The position numbers were made by a program, and so were the translations under genes. A stretch of 5,268 bases of DNA from DATAJX01 sp964601735 (lineage in GTDB: Bacteria; Pseudomonadota; Alphaproteobacteria; UBA2136; UBA6156): assembly GCA_964601735.1 (NCBI GenBank), contig CAZROO010000027.1, forward strand, positions 1 through 5,268, read 5' to 3'. The notes beneath the pieces are model-generated. The model was not told where the DNA came from, ran no database searches, and saw only the letters and a list, made by a program, of their open reading frames with translations. Positions within the stretch are counted from its first letter, which is position 1, and each line of letters opens with the position of its first letter. Shown here piece after piece: positions 1 to 4,793 of the stretch.

Positions 1-1
1 G

Positions 2-148
2 GCGGGCAGCGGCACCACGGTGCAGGACGTGAACAAGATTGCCAAGATGCAGGAGCAGCTCAACCAGATGAGCAAGCTGCTGCGCAACTTCGGTGGCGGG
101 GCGGGGGGAAGCTTTACGGCTGTCAAAAACCTGTTGCGTGGCCGCTAG
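2..148 (+). CDS. ffh: Signal recognition particle protein Ffh, C-terminal end (partial)
   Basis: Only the last 48 codons are present; the 5' part lies outside the window. Ffh is the SRP GTPase that binds 4.5S RNA and signal peptides and delivers nascent chains to FtsY at the inner membrane. The visible piece belongs to the end of the methionine-rich M domain. It opens with GSGTTVQDVNKI, which matches the conserved GSG(T/S)xVxDVN segment of the RNA-binding region, and continues into a Met/Gln/Leu helix (KMQEQLNQMSKLL). It ends in a Gly-rich linker and a basic tail (VKNLLRGR). The stop is TAG at 146-148. An rpsP gene follows on the same strand after 124 nt, a common neighbourhood in proteobacteria. 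Assignment rests on the conserved motif and on synteny; the GTPase domain cannot be seen here. Confidence 0.9.
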   Translation, partial: AGSGTTVQDVNKIAKMQEQLNQMSKLLRNFGGGAGGSFTAVKNLLRGR

Positions 149-162
149 TTACGGGCTATAGA
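134..162 (+). promoter_or_regulatory. Candidate sigma70-type promoter for rpsP
   Basis: TTGCGT (134-139) and TATAGA (157-162) are separated by exactly 17 nt. The -35 box lies in the last codons of ffh and the -10 box just after its stop codon. Transcription would start near 169, giving a leader of about 100 nt before rpsP. The matches to TTGACA (3 of 6) and TATAAT (4 of 6) are modest, so this is inference from spacing and position. Read-through from ffh remains possible. Confidence 0.3.
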
Positions 163-245
163 GCCCCCGTTGTGCAGGGGTTTCGCCTCTCCGCAGCCCC
201 CTCGGAAGAGGCCCCAATGGTGGGGAAGCTGGCCAAATTGGCCAG
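153..245 (+). promoter_or_regulatory. Hairpin-rich 5' leader of rpsP
   Basis: Four inverted repeats are packed between ffh and rpsP. The first is GGGCT/AGCCC (153-157 with 162-166). The second is GCCTCTCCG (185-193) pairing with CGG-A-AGAGGC (203-212), with one bulged A. The third is CCCCA/TGGGG (212-216 with 221-225). The fourth is the palindrome CTGGCCAAATTGGCCAG (229-245). A further CCCC/GGGG pairing (165-168 with 177-180), followed by TTT, would compete with the first and could be a weak ffh terminator. The second and third stems cover the Shine-Dalgarno and start codon of a small ORF at 217. I do not recognise a known riboswitch or ribosomal-protein leader family. That the structure is regulatory is inference; the inverted repeats are seen directly. 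Confidence 0.4.
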
Positions 246-294
246 AGAACTGAATGAAGAGAGATTGAGAATATGTCCGTTGTTATCCGTTTGA
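217..294 (+). CDS. Possible 25-residue upstream ORF overlapping the rpsP start
   Basis: An ATG at 217-219 is preceded by GGAAGAGG (204-211) with a 5-nt gap, a good Shine-Dalgarno. The frame runs to TGA at 292-294 and overlaps the first 22 nt of rpsP in a different frame. The predicted peptide begins MVGKLAKLARELNEERLR, which could form a charged amphipathic helix, and ends CPLLSV. Its ribosome-binding site lies in the right arm of one leader hairpin and its ATG in the loop of the next. It could couple translation to rpsP or be a leader peptide. It could also be chance, since a 25-codon ORF carries little statistical weight. No homologue is recognised. Confidence 0.25.
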   Translation: MVGKLAKLARELNEERLRICPLLSV

Positions 295-695
295 GCCGCG
301 GGGGCCGTACCAATTTGCCGGTTTACACCATTGTGGTGGCCGACAGCCGCCGTGCCGCCACCGGCAAGTTCATTGAGCGCCTGGGCCACTTCCACCCCAA
401 CGCCAAGGGTGAATCGCAAGGTTTTGTGCTGAATGAAGCCCGCCTGACCGAATGGGTGGGCAAGGGCGCGCAAGTGAGCGACGCCGTGACCCGCTTGCTC
501 ATCAAGCACAACGTCGGCCCTGCCAAGCTGAAGGAAGAATACCAGGCCGGCAAAAGCCGCCGCATCAAGGCCCAACAATACGTGGCCGACCAGAAGGCCA
601 AGGGTGAAGCCGCCCACGCCGCCAAAGCGGCTGCCAAGGAAGCCGCCGCGAATGCGCCGGCCGCCGAAGCTGCGGGTGAAACCCCGGCTGCTTAA
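273..695 (+). CDS. rpsP: 30S ribosomal protein bS16 with long Ala/Lys-rich C-terminal tail
   Basis: bS16 is an assembly protein of the 30S subunit that binds 16S rRNA. The conserved core occupies about residues 1-85. IRLSRGG (5-11) and the family hallmark IVVADSR (20-26) are followed by GKFIERLGHFHP (31-42) and a C-terminal core with FVLNEARLTEWVGKGAQVSDAV (51-72), where the family carries its VxLNxERIxxWLxKGAxxSDxV signature. At 140 residues it exceeds the usual 80-90. The extra length, from about residue 100, is a low-complexity Ala/Lys/Glu tail, as seen in a number of alphaproteobacterial bS16 proteins. The family's usual Arg before Pro in RPxY is Leu here (NLPVY, 14-18). The ATG start is supported by AAGAGAG (258-264), 8 nt upstream, and by the N-terminal match. 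The gene ends 8 nt before a strong terminator, so rimM, trmD and rplS do not follow directly. Confidence 0.97.
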   Translation: MSVVIRLSRGGRTNLPVYTIVVADSRRAATGKFIERLGHFHPNAKGESQGFVLNEARLTEWVGKGAQVSDAVTRLLIKHNVGPAKLKEEYQAGKSRRIKAQQYVADQKAKGEAAHAAKAAAKEAAANAPAAEAAGETPAA

Positions 696-703
696 GGCGT
701 GGA

Positions 704-735
704 AAAAAAGAGGGGCCTTGCGGCCCCTCTTTTTT
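704..735. terminator. Bidirectional intrinsic terminator between rpsP and the convergent small gene
   Basis: A perfect 14-bp inverted repeat (704-717 with 722-735) surrounds a TTGC loop. The GC core GAGGGGCC/GGCCCCTC is flanked by A6 on one side and T6 on the other, so a GC-rich hairpin followed by a U-tract forms on either strand. It starts 8 nt after the rpsP stop. On the minus strand it overlaps the TAA (734-736) of the small convergent gene. Confidence 0.9.
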
Positions 736-919
736 ATTGTCGAGCGGGTTGGTTATCTGCTGCCTTCAGCCTGTTCATCGCCTGTTGGAGGCGCGTGGGA
801 AGAGGGCTGGTTTCCGGCGGAAAACGTTCGCGTAGGCGGCGTTCTGCTACCTCGTTGTTGCGGGACAGCGTCATGACTTCGTCCTCCTGGGGGAGAGGAC
901 GCCTTAGGGAAGCGTTCAT
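734..919 (-). CDS. Small basic protein, possibly NepR-like anti-sigma factor
   Basis: This is a 61-codon ORF with two plausible starts. The ATG at 917-919 has AGAGGA (926-931) 6 nt upstream. An in-frame ATG at 872-874 (Met16) has a perfect AGGAGGA (882-888) 7 nt upstream and would give 46 residues. Two good ribosome-binding sites and a shared terminator at its end argue that it is real. The protein is Arg-rich, with no signal peptide or membrane segment. Residues 29-55 include LRERF, PLPTRLQQAMNRL and LKAAD, which follow the NepR pattern LRxxY...EPVPxRFxxLLxxL with a one-residue gap. NepR is the anti-sigma factor that holds EcfG in the alphaproteobacterial general stress response and is released by PhyR. 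The match is by eye and the final hydrophobics are weaker (AM for LL). No ecfG or phyR lies beside it, so a hypothetical protein is the fallback. Confidence 0.55.
   Translation of the reverse strand: MNASLRRPLPQEDEVMTLSRNNEVAERRLRERFPPETSPLPTRLQQAMNRLKAADNQPARQ
882..888 (-). promoter_or_regulatory. Internal perfect Shine-Dalgarno in the small gene
   Basis: Read on the minus strand this is AGGAGGA, placed 7 nt before the in-frame ATG at 872-874. It is stronger than the site serving the upstream ATG (AGAGGA, 926-931), so the 46-residue form may be the main or an additional product. The same bases encode Gln-Glu-Asp in the longer reading, so chance occurrence is possible. Confidence 0.45.
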
Positions 920-984
920 AGATCGTCCTCTTCCGGTTGAGTCGAAATTCGGGACTTACCGCTTCAACGTAGGGAAGGGCTGAT

Positions 985-1031
985 AAAAAAATAATACTAA
1001 AAGACCGCAAGAGGGCTTACAGCCTGCTTGC
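985..1031 (-). terminator. Probable terminator of the sufS-sufT unit
   Basis: On the minus strand, 23 nt after the sufT stop, GCAAG/CTTGC (1027-1031 with 1007-1011) and GGCT/AGCC (1021-1024 with 1014-1017) form a hairpin with a 2x2 internal mismatch and a 3-nt loop. After four bases comes a T-rich run (TCTTTTAGTATTATTTTTTT on the minus strand, 1004-985). The stem is imperfect, so efficiency is uncertain. The surrounding gap 920-1054 holds no gene. The only promoter-like pair seen for the downstream small gene is a weak TTGCGG (1005-1010) and TTTATC (982-987) on the minus strand, 17 nt apart. Confidence 0.45.
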
Positions 1032-1054
1032 TTATGAGGCATTGAGTCCGCTGG

Positions 1055-1411
1055 TTAGAGGCCCAGTTCCAGCAAGGCTTCTTCGCTCAGCAGGCTTTTG
1101 TCCCACTTGGGCTCCCACACCAGCTTCACCTTGCAGTCGCTTACGCCCCCGGTTTTGAGGACGGCGGCCTGCACCATGCCGGGCATTTCGCCCGCCACCG
1201 GGCAGCCGGGCGCGGTCAGGGTCATTTCAATCGCCACGCCGCCGGTGGGCGAGATGTCGAGCTTGTAAATAAGGCCGAGGTCGTAAATGTTGAGCGGCAG
1301 CTCGGGGTCCATGACCGTACGCAGGTTGTGGATGACGCGCTCGCGCAGCGGGGCGTTGGCCTGAGGAGCCTCGGCAAAGCCTTCGGCGGGAATTTCGATA
1401 TTAATCTTCAT
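1055..1411 (-). CDS. sufT: SUF-associated Fe-S assembly protein, SufT type (MIP18/DUF59 family)
   Basis: This is a 118-residue single-domain member of the MIP18/DUF59 family found in many suf operons, where it is an accessory factor in Fe-S cluster maturation or delivery. Domain signatures are DPELPLNIYDLGLIY (35-49), MTLTAPGCP with the conserved Cys70 (63-71) and KLVWEPKWD (96-104). The first 20 or so residues are a variable lead-in. The ATG (1409-1411) overlaps the sufS stop in an ATGA arrangement. A Shine-Dalgarno AGGAA (1421-1425) sits 9 nt upstream inside sufS, so translation is probably coupled. It is the last gene of the unit and a probable terminator follows. The related PaaD family shares the fold, but the suf context and short length favour SufT. 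The precise biochemical role of this short form is less certain than its family. Confidence 0.92.
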   Translation of the reverse strand: MKINIEIPAEGFAEAPQANAPLRERVIHNLRTVMDPELPLNIYDLGLIYKLDISPTGGVAIEMTLTAPGCPVAGEMPGMVQAAVLKTGGVSDCKVKLVWEPKWDKSLLSEEALLELGL

Positions 1412-2613
1412 GAGAGCAGTTTCCTGGCTTTCACCAAACCAAGGGCGAGTTGTTCGATGTCAGCGCTGTCGTTGTACAGGCCCAGCGAGGCACGTACGCT
1501 GGCTTTGACGCCGAGCTTTTCATGCAGCGGCATGGCGCAGTGGTGGCCGCTGCGTACGGCTACGCCGCACTGGTCGAGGATGGTGGCGACATCGGAGGCC
1601 TGACAGTCCTTCAAATTAAAGCTGGCGATGCCGCTGGCGGGGTCGCCATAGAGCGTGAGGCCGTCCACGCCGCGCAGGGTTTCGGCCAGTTGCCGGGCCA
1701 ACTTGTGTTCGTGGGCCACGATTGCGTCCCAGCCGATGTTCCGTACATAGTCGCAGGCGGCGGCCAGGCCGATGGCCTCGGCGATGGCGGGAGTGCCAGC
1801 CTCGAACCGCGCCGGGCTTTGGGTGTAGGTGGTTTTGTCGAAGCTGACCGTCTCGATCATGTCGCCACCGCCGTTGTAAGGTGGCATGGCGTTGAGTAAC
1901 TCGGGCGCGGCGCAAAGTACGCCGATGCCGGTAGGGCCGTAGAGCTTGTGGCCGCTGAAGACGTAGAAATCGGCACCGAGGTTTTTCAGGTTGGTGGGGC
2001 CGTGGACAACGCCCTGGGCGCCGTCGACCAGCACGGTGGAGCCCTGTTCCTTGAGCAGCGGGATGATGTCCGACAATGGCAGGCGCTGGCCGGTCACGTT
2101 GCTCATTTGTGAAATGGCGCAAAGAGTTATCTTGTTTTCAAAAAGTGTTTTCTTAATTGAATCAAGAGTGGTTTCGTTGTTTCCATTGAGCGGTGCGACG
2201 ACAATCCTGAAACCGATCTCATCGCGCAGCAGTTGCCACGGCACAATGTTGGCGTGGTGCTCCAGTTCGGTGAGCAGCACGGTGCTGCCGGCGGTCAGGT
2301 TCTGGCGGCCCCAGCTCTGGGCAACGAGGTTGACGGCCTCGGTGGCGTTGCGGGTGAAGATGGTGCCATTGGGGTCGGCGCCCACAAAGCGGGCCACGGT
2401 GCCGCGGGCGTCTTCGTACGCCGCGGTGGTGAGCGCGCTGTTGTAGTAGAGGCCGCGGTGGATGTTGGCGTAGGCACCGCCCAGCACTTCGCTGAGCGTC
2501 TCCAATACCATCTTGGGCTTTTGGGCGCTGGCGGCACTGTCGAGGAACGCCAGCCGCTGGCCGCGCACGGTGCGGACAAGGGCGGGGAAATCGGCTTTCC
2601 AAGGGTTGGTCAT
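1408..2613 (-). CDS. sufS: Cysteine desulfurase SufS (PLP-dependent, class V aminotransferase fold)
   Basis: SufS removes sulfur from L-cysteine, giving alanine and an enzyme persulfide that feeds the SufBCD scaffold. Numbered from the ATG at 2611-2613 (401 residues), the landmarks are FLDSAASAQKP (23-33), EHHAN with PLP-stacking His119 (118-122), DGAQ with Asp197 (197-200) and SGHKLYGPTGIG with PLP-binding Lys223 (220-231). The active-site loop RSGHHCAMPLH (354-364) carries catalytic Cys359, and ASVRASLG holds Arg374. All expected catalytic residues are present and the length is normal. The ATG is chosen because MTNPWKADFP matches how the family begins. A GTG five codons upstream (2626-2628) has no Shine-Dalgarno, while CAGGG lies just before the ATG at short spacing. 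It is the first gene of the sufS-sufT unit and is divergent from the pyrophosphohydrolase gene. The codons at about 2121-2190 are markedly AT-rich. No SufE or SufU partner is visible in the window. Confidence 0.96.
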   Translation of the reverse strand: MTNPWKADFPALVRTVRGQRLAFLDSAASAQKPKMVLETLSEVLGGAYANIHRGLYYNSALTTAAYEDARGTVARFVGADPNGTIFTRNATEAVNLVAQSWGRQNLTAGSTVLLTELEHHANIVPWQLLRDEIGFRIVVAPLNGNNETTLDSIKKTLFENKITLCAISQMSNVTGQRLPLSDIIPLLKEQGSTVLVDGAQGVVHGPTNLKNLGADFYVFSGHKLYGPTGIGVLCAAPELLNAMPPYNGGGDMIETVSFDKTTYTQSPARFEAGTPAIAEAIGLAAACDYVRNIGWDAIVAHEHKLARQLAETLRGVDGLTLYGDPASGIASFNLKDCQASDVATILDQCGVAVRSGHHCAMPLHEKLGVKASVRASLGLYNDSADIEQLALGLVKARKLLS

Positions 2614-2677
2614 GGCCCTGCATAGCACATTTGCGCGCTTATGCTAAACTGCCTACGTCAGTAACGGGGAGCATCTT
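2614..2677. promoter_or_regulatory. Divergent promoter region between sufS and the pyrophosphohydrolase gene
   Basis: This 64-nt gap must carry start signals for both directions, since a terminator closes sufBCD beyond the neighbouring gene. On the plus strand, TGCTAAACT (2642-2650) has the form of an extended -10 element, followed by a strong Shine-Dalgarno GGGGAG (2666-2671) 6 nt before the ATG at 2678. On the minus strand only weak matches are seen, for example TTACTG (2659-2664) with TAAGCG 17 nt downstream. No clear Fe-S or iron regulator operator was recognised. The promoter calls are inference; the Shine-Dalgarno is clear. Confidence 0.4.
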
Positions 2678-3070
2678 ATGAACACTTACAGGTTTGACAA
2701 ACTGGTGCGGGACAATTCGCCCGCCAACGTGACCGACAAGGGCGGCACCAGCGATTGCGTAACGCTGGACGATACCGGGTACATCCGCGAATTGCGCGCC
2801 AAGGTGCTGGAAGAAGGCCAGGAAGTGGCCGCCGCCAGCCCGGAGGAACTGCCCGAGGAACTGGGCGACTTGCTGGAACTGATTGTGTGCCTGGCCAAAA
2901 CGCAGGGGCTGGCGCTGGCTGACATCGACAAGTTGCGGCAGGCCAAAAACGCCAGGCGTGGCGGGTTTGAGGGGCGGGTGTACATGCGCACCATCAGCGT
3001 GCCGCCGGGGTCGTACTTTGACGACTACTGCCGCCGCGACCCAGCCAAATACGTGCCGGTGACGACATAA
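2678..3070 (+). CDS. MazG-like nucleoside triphosphate pyrophosphohydrolase (COG4997 type)
   Basis: This 130-residue all-alpha NTP pyrophosphatase of the MazG superfamily probably hydrolyses non-canonical NTPs to NMP and pyrophosphate in the cytoplasm (house-cleaning); the real substrate is unknown. It begins YRFDKLVRD (4-12), the usual KLVRDxIP opening. Metal-ligand motifs follow as EEGQE (45-49; Glu45, Glu46, Glu49) and EELGD (60-64; Glu61, Asp64), the E-E-x-x-E then E-x-x-D signature. A K...RGGF segment (90-97) marks this subfamily, formerly annotated as phosphoribosyl-ATP pyrophosphohydrolase-like. The tail after Tyr102 is Pro/Tyr/Arg-rich. The family's VRDKIP is VRDNSP here. The start has GGGGAG 6 nt upstream. 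It is the only plus-strand gene inside the suf cluster, converges with sufD on a shared terminator, and its GC-rich codon use resembles its neighbours. It is not HisE, since no his genes are nearby and the ends differ. Confidence 0.85.
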   Translation: MNTYRFDKLVRDNSPANVTDKGGTSDCVTLDDTGYIRELRAKVLEEGQEVAAASPEELPEELGDLLELIVCLAKTQGLALADIDKLRQAKNARRGGFEGRVYMRTISVPPGSYFDDYCRRDPAKYVPVTT

Positions 3071-3095
3071 AAACGCCCCTGCACGGGGGCGTTTT
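3070..3095. terminator. Bidirectional terminator between the pyrophosphohydrolase gene and sufD
   Basis: AAAACGCCCC (3070-3079) and GGGGCGTTTT (3086-3095) form a perfect 10-bp inverted repeat around a 6-nt loop. T4 follows the GC stem on the plus strand and T5 on the minus strand. It begins at the last base of the plus-strand stop codon and lies 3 nt past the sufD stop, so it closes both convergent units. Confidence 0.88.
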
Positions 3096-3098
3096 GCC

Positions 3099-4067
3099 TT
3101 AGAGGGTCGCGAGCCAGCCTTGCGCGGCCGGCTGGGCGGCGTTGAGGAACAAATCCGGCCAGCCCGCCAGCAGTTCTTCGGCAAAACCGGCGACAATGAG
3201 TTGTCGTGCGGTGGCGTTATCGAGCCCGCGCGACTTGAGGTAAAACAACTGCTCGGGGTTGAGCCCGCCGGTGCTGGCGCCGTGGCTGCATTTCACATCG
3301 TCGGCATAAATCTCAAGTTCCGGTTTGCCGAAGGCCTGGGCCGAATCGTCGAGCAGCAGGTTTTTCACCAGCATGTAGCCGTCGGTTTGCTGGGCGGCCT
3401 GCGCCACGTAATATTTGCCCTGGAAGATACCCTGGCCGCCTGCCGCAATGGCGTTGCGCTGCTGCACGTTGCACTTGTTACCGGGGCCGTTGAGCGTGAG
3501 CAGGACGGTCTGGTCCAAGACCTGATTTTGACCGCAGAGATTGATACCGGAAAGATTGACGGTGGCGTGCGAGGCGAGGGTGAGCGCGACGTCCAGCCGC
3601 GAGAGTTCACTCCGGGTTTGCAGGGCGAGGCGGTTGTAGGCGGCGTTGTCGGCGACGGTGATTTTTTCCGTGCGGGTGACGACTCCGGCGGCATGCTGTA
3701 CCACCGCGTGCCGAACTTTGGCGTTTTTACCGAGGGTGAGATTGATGCTGTCGGCGGCCCAGCCGTCGCCCTTGAGGATTTCCAGCAGCGTGAGTTCGGC
3801 ATTGTCCTCGATGACGATATTCAATTCGCGCGTCGCCAGCTTGTTTTTGCCGGGCAGGGGCCAGTCGAGGGTAATGTCGGCATTTGTGCCGGCGGCGACG
3901 GTGAAGACGCCGTTGACGGCTTTGACGCTGGTGCTCACCAGCGGCGCCGTGCTTATGTCGTTGGCCGCGCGTTGCCATGTGGCGTCGCGCACCACGCGCA
4001 GCGGCGTGTAGCGGGCGTTCTCGCCCTGCGGCAAATACTGTTCAAGGTCGGCGGTGGTTAGTGTCAC
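3099..4067 (-). CDS. sufD: Fe-S cluster scaffold subunit SufD (short form)
   Basis: SufD pairs with SufB, and with two SufC ATPases forms the SufBC2D scaffold for nascent Fe-S clusters. The C-terminal SufBD beta-helix and helical tail are clear. IYADDVKCSHGAS (253-265) contains His262, the counterpart of the cluster-related His360 of E. coli SufD, and GGLNPEQLFYLKSRGL (267-282) follows. Near the N-terminus LPQGENARYTPLR (12-24) matches the family's LPxRxxExWxYTxL segment. At 322 residues it is about 100 shorter than usual SufD (around 420). Judged by eye, the loss is about 30 N-terminal residues plus a stretch between AVNGVF (49-54) and the start of the beta-helix near 75-90. The start is GTG (4065-4067) overlapping the sufC TGA in a GTGA junction, with no strong Shine-Dalgarno, suggesting coupled translation. 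There is no frameshift or internal stop. It is the last gene of the sufB-sufC-sufD unit. Confidence 0.93.
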   Translation of the reverse strand: MTLTTADLEQYLPQGENARYTPLRVVRDATWQRAANDISTAPLVSTSVKAVNGVFTVAAGTNADITLDWPLPGKNKLATRELNIVIEDNAELTLLEILKGDGWAADSINLTLGKNAKVRHAVVQHAAGVVTRTEKITVADNAAYNRLALQTRSELSRLDVALTLASHATVNLSGINLCGQNQVLDQTVLLTLNGPGNKCNVQQRNAIAAGGQGIFQGKYYVAQAAQQTDGYMLVKNLLLDDSAQAFGKPELEIYADDVKCSHGASTGGLNPEQLFYLKSRGLDNATARQLIVAGFAEELLAGWPDLFLNAAQPAAQGWLATL

Positions 4068-4792
4068 AGCCAGCTGTAGCCTTCCATTTCAATTTTTTGC
4101 GCCAACTGCGGGCCGCCGGATTTGACGATTTTGCCGCCGGACAGCACGTGCACGTGGTCGGGACGAATCAGCTCCAGCAACCGCTCGTAGTGGGTGATGA
4201 TGAGGAAGCTGTGGTCATCGGCACGCAGGCTGTTCACCGTACGGGCGACGAGTTTCATCGCGTCCACGTCGAGGCCACTGTCGGTTTCGTCGAGGATGGC
4301 GAGTTTGGGTTTCAGCAGCGCGAGCTGGGCCATTTCCAGGCGTTTCTTTTCGCCACCGCTAAAGCCGACGTTGACGAAGCGCTGGAGGAAATCGGCAGGC
4401 ATGTCGAGGCTGGCGAATACTTCTTTCGCCTTCTTCAAGAATTCTGCCGCGCCAGGCTGCTTGCCTTGAACGGCGCCGACCGTGGCGCGGAGGAATTGCG
4501 CGGTATTCACGCCCGGCAGCTCCACCGGGTACTGGAAGGCGAGGAAAATGCCGTCGCGGGCGCGTTCGTCGGCTTCTTTCTCCAAAATATCTTCACCACC
4601 AAAAATAATTTTTCCCTCGGTGATGTCATAGCCTTCGCGGCCCGCTAGCACCTGCGCCAGCGTGCTCTTGCCCGCACCGTTGGGGCCCATCACGGCGTGA
4701 ACCTCGCCGGGCTTCATTTCCAGATTGATGCCATTGAGAATGTTTTTGCCGTCTTCGGCGAGTTTGACGTGTAAATTATCGATTCTAAGCAT
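4064..4792 (-). CDS. sufC: Fe-S assembly ATPase SufC (ABC-type)
   Basis: SufC is the soluble ABC ATPase of the SUF scaffold; its dimerisation drives the SufB-SufD rearrangement during cluster building. From the chosen start it has 242 residues, close to the usual 245-250. All ABC motifs are visible: Walker A GPNGAGKST (36-44), Q-loop AFQYP with Gln87 (85-89), the signature FSGGEKKR (144-151), Walker B LAILDETDSGLD (164-175) with Glu169, and the H-loop His201. DETDSGLD in place of DEPTSGLD is typical of SufC. The frame is open 31 codons further upstream, but that stretch lies inside sufB in another frame and has no SufC similarity. MLRIDNLHVK is the expected N-terminus. The sufB stop is 1 nt away and sufD overlaps the 3' end by 4 nt. 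Confidence 0.97.
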   Translation of the reverse strand: MLRIDNLHVKLAEDGKNILNGINLEMKPGEVHAVMGPNGAGKSTLAQVLAGREGYDITEGKIIFGGEDILEKEADERARDGIFLAFQYPVELPGVNTAQFLRATVGAVQGKQPGAAEFLKKAKEVFASLDMPADFLQRFVNVGFSGGEKKRLEMAQLALLKPKLAILDETDSGLDVDAMKLVARTVNSLRADDHSFLIITHYERLLELIRPDHVHVLSGGKIVKSGGPQLAQKIEMEGYSWL

Positions 4793-4793
4793 A

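Noticed and set aside
156..637. Minus-strand frames of 153 and 104 codons opposite rpsP
   Set aside because: They are shadows of the conserved rpsP coding sequence; the low-complexity Ala tail keeps opposite frames open.
604..983. Plus-strand frames 604-876 and 699-983 and the minus-strand frame 753-1010
   Set aside because: The plus frames run straight through the terminator hairpin at 704-735, and none of the three has a good Shine-Dalgarno or recognisable sequence. The 734-919 minus frame is better supported.
1450..2446. Open frames on the plus strand opposite sufS (1450-1899 and 1991-2446) and alternative minus frames within it
   Set aside because: SufS matches its family along its whole length in one frame; the others are Arg/Pro/Ala-rich shadows without motifs.
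2614..2628. GTG start for SufS five codons upstream
   Set aside because: There is no Shine-Dalgarno before it, and the family's N-terminus aligns with the ATG at 2611-2613.
2613..3099. A mobile element carrying the pyrophosphohydrolase gene into the suf cluster
   Set aside because: No transposase, terminal inverted repeats, target duplication or composition shift could be seen around it.
3120..4061. A 313-codon open frame on the plus strand opposite sufD
   Set aside because: It lies wholly antisense to a well-matched SufD, has no recognisable domain, and is a composition-driven shadow typical of GC-rich genes.
3977..4648. A 223-codon plus-strand frame across the sufD-sufC junction
   Set aside because: It is antisense to two clearly conserved genes and its sequence has no family resemblance.
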